Notes: a model not told the origin generated them from the letters alone. Positions 46,857 through 59,240 are shown, counted from the first letter of the stretch. The stretch: DNA of 64,000 nucleotides from Gnetum montanum (GCA_015680685.1 MNCI01013586.1:33157-97156), one strand, 5' to 3'. Made by a program: numbers and translations.

Positions 46857-49103
46857 TGAAGGGCTCCGAATCACAAAAGGTCTTTGCAGAACATCTTGTC
46901 TATTTTCCATATGGATAGTATTAATCACATATGGGGCGTCGTTGGTTTTGGTATTGAGGGGATCCTTGTTGACCCACATGGATTGGTTTTGAGGCGTTAT
47001 CGGGTTTGTCTCATCGAAGACTACTTCGCCCCCATCAATCATGCATTGCATGTCTTGTTTCAACGTAAAGCAGTAATCAGTTCCATGGCTGGGTCGTTGG
47101 TGATACTCGCAAAATCTATCCAACCTAAAGCCTTTTAGAATGAGAGGTTCGTTGGCTATTTCTAAGGCTGGATTTTTGGCTAATTCACAAAAGCAATCAT
47201 GTATTTGCGAGGTCGCAAGAGACATTTGTTTGTGTTGAATTAGCCCAGCCTTTAGAAGTTGATCAAGTAGTTGTGAAAGCTTCATGGGCAATGGTGTGTA
47301 TTGAGCTGGGTCTTTCCTTTCAAAGGTACAGGCATGACCTGTGTTGTTGTTTCTATTTGAGGAATTTTCAGGTGTATGAGTAGGTGTGGTTCTTTCATAG
47401 TTGTTTGGGATGGCAAGTTGTTTTCCCTTAGTCACTGCTGCTACCATTGTTTTGGATTTATCTTTCCTCATGTGTTGGCTCCTAAAGGTTGAGTAGGCTG
47501 GGTCATTACTTGTTTATGCCACTTCTTCTATGTATTTGATTTGCACGAATGCTTGGCTCAATGTGTAGGCTTTCAGGTAATAAAGTTTTGACTTAATAAA
47601 GTCATTCACGGCCGACTTAAGGATGGTGAGTAAATATGTTTCGAGGATAGGTTTGTGAAGTTCGTTTAAGGCTGCACTCCACCTTTGGATAAATTTCTAC
47701 ACTGGCTCTAATGGTGCTTGTTTAACTTGAATAAAGCTATCTAACATGGCTTTAGGTTTTAGATTGTACTTGAAATGGGTGACAAACTGATGCAACAAAT
47801 TTTATAAAGAAGATATGGAACTATGGGGTAAAGATTGGTACCAGTCTAAGGCTTTTCCAATTAAGGACATTGCAAACACTCGCAAAATTACATGGGACCA
47901 TGCTTGAAGTAAAAGACTTTTGGTTCTAAATGTTACTAGGTGGGCATTTGGGTCTCCCTCTCCATTGTACTTGGTCAACTGAGGTAACAAGACTCCTTTT
48001 GGCAAGGTTAAGGGTGGAACTAAGGGGTCAATTGGGTCATCTTGATAGAAATCTAGTACCTTGACTTCCTCATTGTTGAAAGTTTTAAGGTGTTTTAATT
48101 CTTCTGCCAATGAATGCATCATTTTTTATGTGTCTGCCCATTATTGGGCGGTAGGCAAATCAGTGGATTGAGTGGGTTGTGGATGATAATGATTTAATTG
48201 TTCAATTGTTTGTGGAAAGAAAGGTTGTTGGGCTAACATTTGTTATGGTGAGATGGTATTTGGGACTGAGACTACTAGTGGAACCCATTGCCCACCCACA
48301 GGTTGTGAGGTAACACCCTGAACGTGTTGGGTTGGAGTAATCAATGATGCTCCATGGATTTGTACCTAAGGTATGTAATGGGTGGATGTGGAAGCTAGTA
48401 TGACCGATGACATTTCAATCACTTGAGGTTGAAAAATTGACTTTGCGTTGGTTTGGGGAAGGAGTTGTTGGGACTATACATGTGGAGGAATGATGGAAGT
48501 AGATGCATCAGAGTGAATATTATGAGGTATAGAGAAGATAGGAATGGAATGGGGAACAGGTGCTCGAGTGTTTGCAGATGAATAAGGAAACATAGTTTCT
48601 TCTAGGAAAGGATGGAATAATGTGTTTGTATGGGCATGAGGGCTAACGGTATGGTATGATTCTCCATGTTCAGATTGGGCTGCAAAGTCATCTTCTTCAT
48701 CTTGAGGCTTTATGGGAGGTAGTTGTAAGGCTTGACTTCTAGCCATAAGAAGCTGGGATATGAGTTTATGATGGTTTTCACACAGTGGGATTATGTCAAA
48801 TGATGAAGGGATAAACTCACGTCCTCCTTTGTGGATAAATTCATATTCTCACTTAGCTTCCCTCTCTACACAATCAATGGGTAGGTTGGCTTGGATTTTG
48901 ACACAGATAAAGTTATACTGTTCAGGTGTAAGAGTCACGTGAATAGGGACTTTGCCTTGTAGCCTAAGGGATTGGCGTGTAGGGCCTTGAGGATTTATGT
49001 GTTCAATAATGGTTATGGATTCTGTAGCCGTCACAGGGTTTGAAGCTTCGGCCCCAAAGTCAGCAATCGGCAGTGTTACTGGTTTGACTTGGGAGGATTC
49101 CAT

Positions 49104-49465
49104 GATAAACGTGACTAGACTAGGCTAGATGAATGGGGTTGGTTTGCAAGTAGTTGTAGTGTGACTGTGACAGAAGCACTACATGACCAAACTAATCAAA
49201 CTAGATCAACAGGAAGCGCATGAATACTGGAAATTTTTCTAAGTGTCTAGCATGTGAACATTGAAAATTTATCTAGGTGCTAATTACAATAAATTCGGCT
49301 TTGAAACAGATTCGTTTTGTGTGTTTTTGTTGAAAAAAAACTATAGCGGTACTGTAGCATCTGTGAAGCACTGTAGCAGCATGAGCATGTGGTTTCATCA
49401 CTTGATTTGGGCAATGTTTGAATAGGTAACGTGATTAGCATTTCAATTAAATAGAAAACAAGTAA
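49104..49465 (-). other. Leader of element B
   Basis: About 360 bases between primer site and gag. No long tandem array as in element A, although two short cactgtagca/actgtagcat phrases lie at 49346-49380. Confidence 0.6.
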
Positions 49466-49484
49466 GGCCCTCCTTCTAGCGCCA
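49466..49484 (-). other. Primer-binding site, tRNA-Asn type (element B)
   Basis: Minus strand tggcgctagaaggagggcc, five bases from the LTR. It is the unmutated form of the site in element A and agrees with the 3' end of plant tRNA-Asn including CCA. Confidence 0.78.
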
Positions 49485-49489
49485 AAAAA

Positions 49490-51105
49490 TATTCTAACCT
49501 AAATCATCGGTGTAAGGCTAGAAGGGATACAGACACCAAGAGATTGTCGGGCAGCCACAGCTGACCCTGCCTTCACTTGAGGGCAAGCTGGAAAAGGAAA
49601 TGAAGGCAGAGTGCCTTGGATGGTTTGCACACAAATCAACCAAGGACTTCCCCGAGCATAAGCTACGGCTAGCACTGGGGTTATCGTAAATGATGTAAAC
49701 GGGATGTAAACGGAATGCAAATAGCAACAAAAAATGTAAACAGAGCGTACTAAATTATAAATAAAGTGTAAACATAGCTATATTGTAAACAAAGCATAAA
49801 TAGAACTAAACAATGTAAATGGGAGGCAATGAATTATATTATATTATTTAATAAAAAGGTATGCACCGGTCAAAGTGTAGCTGGACGTGTGGATGGTAGG
49901 TCAAGCACTAAGCCCTAGGATGATGTCTGAAGTGATGTGATGAATGTCAGAAATGCTTGGATGCCAACAGTCAAGTGTGCCGAGTGCCCAAGGATTGTAG
50001 GTTCTATCCTCCCTCAAAATTTCCAATTTCTCCAATTTTTGCCTCTCCCGATTCATGTGAATTGACAGGGTATTTATAGGGTTGGGCCGGGCTCTGGCAA
50101 AAAATTTCCAGAATGGAATCAACGGCTGGGAGAGGAAAGGAAAGTAGATCTAGTGACATGTATCCAATGGACAGTTGTGTTCGGGTTGGATGCATGCTAG
50201 CAAGAGTTGGATGTGTGTCGACAAGCTACTTTCTTGACTAGGTGCATTGCATTTTACAATTTATGGGTTATTCAAGCCCATGAAAGTACATTTAATTTAG
50301 ACCATGAGGTCCTGATTATCCCACAAATAAAAATTTACAATGAAATGTATGAGGGAAATTTGATCTGTCCTGCTTGAAACTTCTTCGTCGCTGAGTTTTT
50401 CTGAAATTTTTCTGGAAGTCGATGAATAGTGTTCATGTGATGAATAGTATTTATGCAATGAATAGTGTTTATGTTGTGAATAGTATTCACGTGATGAATA
50501 GTGATTTACGCATTCTTACGGTATGCAGCGTAAGAAAATGTAACCCCAGCATAATCAACTGAAAACACCTCATTTAAGGCCCGAATTTTGATTTTCTGGA
50601 GGCTGGAAATTGCTGATGCTGAGAATTTTCGAAAAGTTGCTGATGTTGAGAACTTTCTGCCATTTCTAAAATTTTTTTTGGAATTTTCTGGAAGTTGATG
50701 AATAATGTTCACGCGATGAATAGTGTTCATGCTGTGAATAGTGATTACGCTATGAATAGTATTCACGCGATGAATAGTGATTTACGCATTCTTATGCTAT
50801 GCAGCGTAAGAAAATGTAGCGCTAGCTTAATCAACTAAAAATGCCTCATTTAAGGCTAGAATTTTGATTTTCTAGAGGCTGGAAACTATTGAGGACCTTG
50901 GTGAAGGTCATGGGGGGTCCTTGTGCTTTATTTCTGTCTATTTTGACTTAGTTTCGGGGCCCCAAAAGTTGGTGACGCTGATCCTTATGCGTTGTGATCT
51001 GTGGGCCCTAGGGGGATCTTGCTTGCTCCATGGTGGGTTGCTTGAAGCCATTTCAGAGGCTCTAAAGTTGTCTGGAAGTGTTGCTAAGATTTTTGTGGTG
51101 TTTCA
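49490..51105 (-). repeat. 5' LTR of element B
   Basis: 1616 bp. The right end (element start) is TGAAACACC on the minus strand; the inner end is tattctaacc on +, where the 3' LTR has tgttttgacc, so the terminal CA has decayed to TA. TATA at 50071-50078. 18-bp arrays at 50420-50505 and 50697-50785 are shorter than in the 3' LTR. Confidence 0.92.
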
Positions 51106-51110
51106 GGTAG
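51106..51110. repeat. Target-site duplication, right copy (element B)
   Basis: ggtag, identical to 37713-37717. Confidence 0.9.
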
Positions 51111-52010
51111 TTTTCTATACACAAGCTCATAGGGAGAATAATCTATGAAAAGCTTCCATGTGGAGTGATAAGCCCAAAGGACATCATTTAATTTAGTGCT
51201 CTAGTTCTTTCGGTATTTACTAATGGTACATGTTAAGATTTTTGTAATCTCTCAATTAGTGACTTTAGCTTGACCATTGGCTTGGGGATGATATGGTGTT
51301 GTGAGTTTATATTTAACCTCCAAGCCCTACATTACTTTCTAGAAAGTGGCACCTATAAAATGAGTTCTATTATTAGAAATTAATGCACAAGGTACACCAA
51401 ACCTGTTTACGATGTTTTGTTGTACAAACTGAGCAATAGTGGTGGATGTATAGTTGATGACAACTACTGCTTCTACCCACTTGGTGCAAGTCAACTACGA
51501 TTATGATATATGCCTTTTCATTTGATAAAGGTGCAATGGGACCCATAAAGTCAATGCCCCAAATTTTGAATGGTTCAAGAGGTTATATCCATTGTTGCGG
51601 TCCTTCCATTCGAGCTATCATTCCACCATCTCGTTGGCAACGATCACAAGCATAGATGAATTGATGTGCATCCCTGAAGATTGTTGGCCAATAATACCCT
51701 GCCATGAGGATTTTTATGGCCATGTGCCTCCCAACATAATGGCACCCACAAGGACCTTCATGAGAATTCTAGAGAATACATAGTTGATTTGTATTAAGGA
51801 CACACCAATGTACCAGGCCATCAAGGCACACCTTGTAAATGTTTTCATTAATCTTCATGAAATACTTGATTTAGTGAAGAAACTATTGCTTCTTTCTAGT
51901 GTCCAACCCTTGTGGCAATTCTTGATTGAGTAGATAGGTGAGGATGGTATCATACCAATTTGATTTAGTAGGAATTTGTGCATTAATAGCAACTGCAAGG
52001 AGATATTCAT
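51111..52010 (-). pseudogene. Integrase of element C (zinc region and catalytic core)
   Basis: Minus strand. The zinc region reads A-C-D-R-C-Q-R (about 51630-51650). The core has W-G-I-D-F-M-G-P-I with the first Asp at 51550-51552. The second catalytic position reads L-I-S-N-N-R-T-H-F, with Asn at 51372-51374 in place of Asp. The third reads N-G-Q-A-K-V-T-N, with Lys at 51264-51266 in place of Glu. Exactly 35 codons separate the last two. Element D carries the same two replacements. The tail continues at 37712 beyond element B. Confidence 0.82.
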
Positions 52011-53500
52011 CAGGAAATTGATCAAATAAAGGGCTCTCTTTCTAATTGTTGTCCCATCTTAGTCATGATAAGTGATTTGTGACCACATTCTCTACACCTT
52101 TACAATCTACCATTGTGAGATCGAATTCTTGCAAAATCACAAGTCGCCGTATGACATGGGGGCTCACCATTGGTGTGTTCATTAGAAATATGATGGTGCT
52201 GTGATCTGTGAGCACAAACACTTTGTAGCCAAGCACATAAGGCCTGAACTTCTCTAATGCGAACACCACTACCATTAACTCCTTTTCTATAGTGGTGTAG
52301 TTTAGTTGTGCACCTATAATTCTCTAGCTTATGCAGTGAATGTAATATAGATGTTTCTGATCATCCATCTATGTAAGCACTTCCCCCAAAGCATAATTTG
52401 ATGCATCAGTCATCACATGAAATGGTTTGTACTAATCTGGTACTTGAAGAATGGAAGTTTCAACAAGCTTTTACTTCAATTATTGAAATATTGATTCACA
52501 TCCAGGGGTTCAAATGAATGATACATCCTTCTTTGTCAATTCTATCAACAACTTAGCCATTTTAGAAAAATTCTCAAAGAAGCACTGATAGTAGCCGATA
52601 TGACCAAGGAATGACCAAACTTCTTTGATTATTTTAGGTTGATTGGTTATTCCTTGGATGACCCTTATTTTTCCAGGGTCCACCTTGATTCTTACTTTTG
52701 AAATGCGATGCCCCAAGACTGTGCCTTTCTAGACCGTAATATGACTCTTTTGCTAATTGAGCTGGAGGTTTGTTTTGACACATCTTTTCAATACTTGCTT
52801 AAGATGCTTTAGGGCTTGCTCGAACGTAGCTCTATAGGTAGAAAAATCATCCATAAAAACTTCCATCCTACTACCACTTTGTTTTTGGAAAATGTTGAGA
52901 ACTAGTCATTGAAACGTGGCCAGGATGTTGCATAGACCAAATGGAATCTACCAGTAAGCAAAAGTCCCCCATAGACTTGTCAAAGTTATCTTTCCCTTAT
53001 CCTCTAGTGCAATTTGGATTTAGTTATAGCCACTATAACCATTCAAAAAGTTGTAATAGCTATGCCTCGAAATGGTGTCTAGCACTTGGTCAACAAAAGG
53101 CAATGGAAAATGATCCTTGAAATTTGCCATGTTGAGTAGCCAAAAATCAATGCACATCCATCATTTACCTCCTTTATTTGGTACAATCAAGAGTGGATTG
53201 ATCCACTCACTATCTACGATAGGGTAGATGAATCCCACCTTGAGGAGTTGTTCAATCTCCTCTTTGACAATCTACTTTAACTTGGGATTTAAACGTTGTT
53301 ATGGTTGTTGTTTTGGCTTGACAGTAGGATAAGTGTAAATTTGATACTAGCATATTCTTGGATCTATTCCAATGAGCTTAGAATATGACCAAGAAAAAGC
53401 TACTAACCACTTTTCCACAACTTTTATCAAGTTTTTCTTTTGTTCTATAGCAAGCTTAACATTAATGATAACTGGCTTTCCATTTTCTAGAAATACATAC
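52011..53500 (-). pseudogene. pol: RT and RNase H of element C
   Basis: RT: the catalytic motif is F-M-D-D at 52846-52857 within M-E-V-F-M-D-D-F-S, the Athila-style form. Further on are L-G-H-I-G-Y-Y and M-G-H-R-I-S-K-V-R-I-K-V-D. RNase H (52275-52063): V-V-V-F-A-L-E-K-F-R, V-L-T-D-H-S-T and V-T-N-H-L-S. Only one RNase H is seen, unlike elements A and B. Frequent TAG, TAA and TGA codons split the region into short frames. Confidence 0.8.
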
Positions 53501-54290
53501 TCCATTCCAATTGGTAGCATCTTCAATTCAAGGGCTCTTGTTTCAAACTATTAGGAATTTCCAGCTCATCCCAATTAATATCATCATTTTCTCCTTTGGA
53601 GAGTTGGTGATGAACTTGGTCAAGTTCATCCATACTTGCAAGATATTCATATGTTAGGCCCTCAGTCAATTCCATGCATAATGTACTACTGCTCGTATTA
53701 GCTATTAACCACTGGGTGCCCTCTTGTTTTGTGGCTATTGCGTACAAACATCTCTGGATCTCAGCTTCTAATGCATACTGCTTGCATGCAGAAATAGATG
53801 TTTGCTTTATTGATCATAAATTTTTCACACAATGGCACCTTAAATCGTTGTACGCAATACATGGAACTTTCTTCTTCTTGATCTTTCCAAACTCATTTTC
53901 TTTTGATATATCCAAGGAAAGATCTCTACTTCCCATTTTGGCATCAATAGTACTTAGCCATGACCTTCCCATGATGATTGGAAATTCCCCCTTGTAGTTC
54001 TCCATTTTAATTACTAGGAAATTAGCTAGATATGACCACCCACAAATGGTGGTGATGATGTTTTCAACCAGTCCTAATGGAATAGTGATGGACTGGTCTA
54101 CCAATTTTAGCTAGATGTTGTTCTTCATCAAAGGAGAAAGGTTCCACATTGTGTACATCTTATGTGAGATTAGATTAACACTAGAACCAAAATTCAGAAG
54201 AGCTTTGCAAGGCTCATTCCCACCAATTTGCAAGTAAACTAGGGAATTCCTAGGATTAGCTAATTTTCTAGGTAGGTTACCAGCTTGAAT
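53501..54290 (-). pseudogene. Protease region of element C
   Basis: The active-site stretch reads A-L-L-N-F-G-S-S-V-N-L (about 54175-54205). Athila proteases usually have L-D-L-G-A-S, so the catalytic Asp is Asn here (54192-54194), a G-to-A change. Downstream are L-G-L-V-E-N-I, F-P-I-I-M-G-R-S-W-L and a Lys-rich K-I-K-K-K-K-V. It links on to RT through D-E-L-D-Q-V-H-H (53580-53640). Confidence 0.7.
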
Positions 54291-54299
54291 TCAATTAGA

Positions 54300-56786
54300 T
54301 ACAACATGTGTCAGCATTACAGTATGGATTTGAGAGGGGGACTCAGATAAAGAAGAAATAGAGGAAGGTGGAGGAGCAAAGTTACCAACCATTGATGTAT
54401 TTGAGTGCTTTGGTAGACTGCAAGGTTCAGAAGAATGGTCTTTTCTTTGTTTGTGGTTCTAACTACTGGATGGGTTAACCAATTATAGGTTAACCACCCT
54501 TGTAGCATTCCTTTACTATTGTTGTGTAGGCAATTCACCTTGCATGGACGGAGTAGGTGGTAGTGGTGTAGGAGGTGGAGGCCTAGGTGCAAAGACACGA
54601 GGTACATGAGGATAGTAGGTGTCATCCCTCTTTGAATAGGGTGATTGATATGTTTCAAGAGGATAGTGGTGAGACTAGTAAGCAAAAACATGACTAGAGG
54701 AGTCCCTTGGAGATGCATGTTGCTGAACATAATAACCATAGGGATCTGGTTGCTGGTAAGGGTATTGCTATCTTGGAGGTGACAATGCCCACGATTGTGA
54801 TTGCTACCATTGTTGATATACTTTGTAAGGTTATGGAGGAGTTTCACTTGGATAGTATTTTTATGGTTGGTAGAACTGTTGAGGATTTCCTTGTGGATAA
54901 GACAATATTTTGGGTGTTTGCCTTTGTGCAAGTTGTGGATGTAAGGCATACATCCCAAATTCTTGCAAGTGTGATACAACTAGGCAACATCCCTTAGGAA
55001 GTTCATACTGGAAAAAATCACACCCACCATCATCATCCAAATCACTATTCATAACCATCTTACCTTTACCTTTAAATATGACATGTTTAGCCTCCTTACG
55101 CCTTCAACGCTCATGATCACCGCTTTGTTGCTTGGACTCTTCAACAATTTTTAAGATAGCTTGAAGCCTATTATCCATGGAATCCCATCATTGATCAACC
55201 TTAGTTATAATTTTTGATTGCAATATTTGGAATGGTAAGGTTTTCTTACAAACCACCACATCTTTGACAAATTCATCCTCACTATCAAAAAATCTAATCC
55301 ATTTCTTTCGAATAAAAGGATCTCTATTGTATTCTTCTGCACTTTCACATTTTCTCAGCTCTCCCTCCCCCTTAGCTACCTACTCAATTAATTTTTGAAT
55401 CCAATGGATGTTCAACTCTGTCAATCTTCCTTGGGCATAGATGCCAAGGGTTTTCCTGGTTTCAGACCGTAACCCATCTATGATATTGCAAAACTAATCA
55501 AGCTAAGAGTATCCATGGTCGAGACACCTATGTAATAGAGAGTAGTATCGACCAATAGTAGCATCCAAGGACTCATGATTTCCTTGTTTTCACCCTTGAA
55601 TTTGTTTTCTTAAATTGGATACTCAAGAGTATGTTTGATATTTGTCATTGAATAACTCCAACATTGTACTTCACCACCTGATTGATTCTGGTTCCAAGGA
55701 TGGATACCAACTTTTTTCTTCCTTTATGAGTGTCCTTGAATATAATTTTAGATTTTACCATTCATTTTCAATATTCTTTAAGGCACATGCATCTTGGAAA
55801 GCTTGGAGATGATTTTGTGGATCAGCATCATATCCTCCCTCCAATCGAGGGATATTGTTCATATCAAGCCTCTTTATTCTGCTGTCCTTCACATGCCTTG
55901 CTAGAATCCTCACAACCTCTACAATATTCAACATGCCCTAAGTAGCAAGTAGAGGTTTATCAAAGCCATGATGAGGGTGCCTACGATGCTCCCTATTAGC
56001 CCTTCTTTCTTGATGATGGGCCTCTATGGATTGCCCATGTCTGCGGTCACAATTGTCCCAATGGTTCCTTCTATTGTTCTGGTCCCGTTGGTCACCTCCA
56101 TCATAGTTATTTCTTCTACAGCCACAATCTGAACCCAATGAAGAAGAAGATGAAAATGAAGGGGAAGAAGAATGAGAACTTGCTTCATGCTAAAGCCTAT
56201 CACCCTTTCTTCAATGCTCGTGACCATGATCATGATCATGATCTCCTTTATCCCACTTTTCCTGACTTGCCTCTCTAGATCCATTTTTTTCATTGGATCC
56301 ATTTTGACCAGAACCTAGATTGTAAAGTATGGATTGTACATTCTAGTTAAGGGATCCTTGAACAAAATCAAAGAGAGGAGAATCACTAAAGATGTGGTCA
56401 CCTTCATTAATTGGGCCAAGTAGAGGTGGAAAGATGTTTGACCCCTTACCCTTCATAAGCTCATGCTGATGCTCCAATTGATGATGCCTTAATCTTTGAA
56501 CTTCAGTGGGATGATAATCCCTTGAATTAGGATCTCACATCTCATATTCTCCATAGAGATGTTGAAGCCTGTGTCATGCCAGCATTAATTGAAGCATTGG
56601 TGGAACAAATCGGTCAAGTGGCAACATAATGTTACCTTCCATGTTGCACCACCGCATCAATTCATCTTGATGTAAGATAAAGGTAAAGTCTAGTACATAC
56701 TTATTAGGATGAGCATATACCACCTTGTATTGTTGAGGTACTTGAAATGCCCTATGTGGAGATGGGCTCTTGTGAGAAGAAGACAT
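54300..56786 (-). pseudogene. gag: gag of element C
   Basis: Likely start ATG 56786 (M-S-S-S-H-K-S-P-S-P-H). The N-terminal part includes an Arg/Asn/Asp-rich tract (56138-55950: R-R-N-N-Y-D-G-G-D-Q-R). The middle (55950-55150) is broken by stops, and the C-terminal half is rich in Pro, Gln and Tyr. A C-x2-C-type zinc knuckle is not clear. Assigned as gag because it lies between the primer site and the protease in the right orientation; the fold itself is not recognisable by eye. Confidence 0.6.
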
Positions 56787-56926
56787 TTTGTGTTAATAAA
56801 AAATATGTAGTTAAAATTTAATTTAATAATAATAATGATAATTTTTTTGTAGGATTTAACACTTAGGGTTTGAACAACAAGGTTACTAGATTTCACTAGG
56901 CTTAGATAGCACACAAAGAACTACAA

Positions 56927-56944
56927 CCCCTAGCAATGGCGTCA
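56927..56944 (-). other. Primer-binding site, tRNA-Asp type (element C)
   Basis: Minus strand tgacgccattgctagggg, one base from the LTR. Athila-type elements typically use tggcgccgttgccgggga, complementary to tRNA-Asp; the differences are transitions. Confidence 0.75.
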
Positions 56945-56945
56945 A

Positions 56946-57811
56946 TGATGAGCAGCAAGGTACCCCTATGCCCACCCATACGAATCATAAGCATTCACGT
57001 GCAATCTAGTCAAATTTCGTAGACTATAATTACTAAGTACACTAGAGCTAAACAATGTGTGCGTGTTATTTTCTCGTTGTATTCCCATTCCCACTTTTGG
57101 AATGCAATTGTATGGTTAAGTGTGACTGAGACATATGATTTTTATTGTTTTGTGTTTTTATGGAATTACTCACCTAGAATGAGAATAAAAGTAAGAGTGA
57201 TTGAAAATAAAAGTGATTAATTACTAAGTAAACTATAGTCTAATCTAGCCTAACATAAGTAACCATTTCCACTTCTCGAACACATCCTAAACTTTGTGAA
57301 AACATTGTTGGGTTGTCAAACACTAATCATTTTTGAGCTACCAAGTGTCACACATATGCTTGAAGAGGTCATACTTGTGTACTTTAATGATTGCTTAATA
57401 GATAAAAATTAATTGCTACATAAATAACATGAATTTAAAATGCATAAAATAAAATATAAATGCATAAGAAAGAAAAATTGAAGTGCTACAAGGATGAATC
57501 AAAGAACTCATCTTTATTACCAACACAATGATGTGCTCAGGTACATCAATGCTTGAATAAAGATCTATTCACACTTAGACCTCTTGTTCTAGGCACTTGG
57601 AAAATATTCTAACTTTCAAATATATAGAATGCAAGAGTTTCGCTACTTGACTGCTAAAACCATGCTTCCAATTGTGCTCCTGGGCATTGTATTTATAGAC
57701 CCAAGAGTAACCTGGGAATAACCGCTCTAATAATTAGAATAACTACTCTAATAATTATAGTAGCCACTCTAATAATAATCACTCTAATAATTAGAGTAAC
57801 TGCTCTCATCA
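56946..57811 (-). repeat. 5' LTR of element C
   Basis: 866 bp, tgatgag...ctcatca on the + strand (inverted termini). TATA-like tatttata at 57700-57707. Near the right end several ctaataat/taattagagt units repeat (57725-57800), more than in the 3' LTR. Confidence 0.85.
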
Positions 57812-58291
57812 CAAAATAAGCTAGATAGATTAAACACATAAGTACGACCACTTTGAGTGTAACACGTATTCACTTGGTAATCCCAGCAGTGTTATTGCTT
57901 GGTACACCTAGTAGCATAGTTCTTGATAACCTAGTAGTGGATACATGGGTTCAGGATGTGTGCAGAAAGTGGGACTAGATGCTTATGTTAGGATTGCTTA
58001 GACACTAGTTAATTAGTTACATTAAATTAGTTAATCTAATTACTTTATCTCTCTTTGAACACCAAAATCATAAAATATAAAATGATAAAAATTAGATGGC
58101 TTATTTACACTTAACCATATCAGTGTACATCACAAGTGTAATTGGAAAGACAATGAACAACCTTAAGGCAAGGTTCACTCCCTAGAAAACTAGTGCACTG
58201 GAAACTATACAATCCACGGAATTCGACTGGATCGCACGTGAACACTTTGTGATTCATATGGCTGGGCATAGGGGTACCTCACCACTCATTA
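57812..58291 (+). repeat. Split + strand LTR, right part
   Basis: Read on the minus strand it begins tgagtggtgaggtacccc, the same as the inner end of the LTRs of C and D, so it lies in the opposite orientation to them. Continues the piece at 33967-34411. Confidence 0.6.
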
Positions 58292-58960
58292 ATTACCAAG
58301 TATTCTTAGTAAAATTTTGAAACAAATCAACCAAATTTGCAACTATAATATTTCATCTTTCTCTAATGTGCTCCAATGCAAGACATTACAAGAAAATATG
58401 ATATTCTTTTTTAATGTTATTTATATTACATAGTTAGCATATTCATTCTTCACAAGGAAGTTTATGAAATATATATGTTTCAAATCTGAAATGATGAGAT
58501 CCCATTTTTACTCTACTGATTTTACATTGTAATTATAAGGAATAGTAACAAATAAATAGTTTGCCTCTAAATTCAGGCTTCCTATTATACTATTGCAATA
58601 GAAATGTTTTTCACCTTATATGTTTTCCCAAAGTTTGTGATATACTACTTATTTTACCAAATTGTGAACTTAGTTAAAATTTGAATAAAACATGTACTCT
58701 TGAATATTTTATTTACTAAGTCATAAAACTCCCTCATAAAGCCATTATTTACTATGAATTTTCATTATCACTTTTTTTGAATATCTAATGATGATGCAGA
58801 AAGAATATGAGTATAGGCTATAAATTGACAAATAGCTTTAGCCTCTAATCACTTCATCTCTACTTCAAGAAGCATAATATCATATTCTATTTGTATCTTC
58901 ACATTAAATTCATTGAGAAAAAAAATATTCCAAATTTTTTCACTTTATATTAATCCCCTT
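58292..58960. other. No recognised feature
   Basis: AT-rich DNA without frames or repeats that I can identify. Confidence 0.35.
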
Positions 58961-58964
58961 GAAC

Positions 58965-59065
58965 ATATAGCCAACATAAAACTTTATAACTTAATGCAAT
59001 TTACAGAAATTGAACCCATAGCTTAGAATTTCTAAATCCAAACTTTTGCTCTTAGGCTAACACTT
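58965..59065 (-). repeat. SINE-like copy (tRNA-derived head)
   Basis: Minus strand: A-box-like tagcctaagagc, B-box-like gggttcaatttc, then cattaagttataaagtttta, matching the body of the copies to the right. Confidence 0.5.
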
Positions 59066-59149
59066 CATTATTAATCCACTTATCTAATTAGATCTTTATA
59101 TTGGGCTAGAATAACTTGATAACAAACTTAACTCATTAAGTATGAGTTA

Positions 59150-59240
59150 TAGATTAGTTGAGGTACCTACATAATATACACCTAGAGGTTCTAGGTTTAA
59201 GCCTAAATGGAAAAATATAATCTTTGTAAGGGTGTGTTGG
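59150..59240 (+). repeat. Possible SINE-like fragment
   Basis: tagattagttgagg (A-box-like) and ctaggtttaagcct (B-box-like) are spaced as in a tRNA promoter. The body is unlike the others, so this is a weak call. Confidence 0.3.

Larger units (their letters stand above)
45502..49103 (-). pseudogene. gag: gag-protease of element B, with sequence gap
   Basis: Starts ATG 49103 (M-E-S-S-Q-V-K-P). One phase is kept through Q-S-L-R-L-Q-G, the gag core (48122-47802: V-L-D-F-Y, L-T-L-P-K-G-V, A-L-D-W-Y) and the zinc-knuckle-like C-E-Y-H-Q-R-P-S-H-G-T-D-Y-C (about 47110-47070). It then enters the P-F-I-I-R-I-P repeats, an N-linked duplication and a 950-N gap. After the gap the end of the protease block is recognisable (W-S-K-L-P-F-D-I, ending R-Q-L-N-S at 45502). 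The protease active site falls in the gap. Internal stops include TGA after E-R-E-A-K (48848-48846). Confidence 0.82.
37718..51105 (-). mobile_element. Element B: Tat-like Ty3/gypsy retrotransposon, minus strand
   Basis: 13.4 kb including a 950-N gap, flanked by ggtag. LTRs 49490-51105 (5') and 37718-39518 (3'), tRNA-Asn-type primer site, gag-protease 49103-45502, pol 44616-41141, minisatellite 3' region, polypurine tract. Protein blocks align with element A throughout, and the LTR starts (tgaaacacc) and purine tracts match, so A and B are one family. Unlike A, B has only about 0.9 kb between protease and RT, so it lacks the antisense gene. Fewer stops than A suggest that it is younger. Confidence 0.93.
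34412..57811 (-). mobile_element. Element C: Athila-like Ty3/gypsy retrotransposon, minus strand, interrupted by element B
   Basis: LTRs 34412-35251 and 56946-57811, primer site 56927-56944, gag 54300-56786, protease, RT, RNase H and integrase running leftward. Element B occupies 37713-51110 within the integrase. Deleting B joins ttggtag to ttttctatacac, which matches the uninterrupted element D (gttggaagtttaccatacac). That proves the nesting. Without B, element C is about 10 kb. Target duplication not clean; taagc occurs near both outer ends. Confidence 0.88.
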
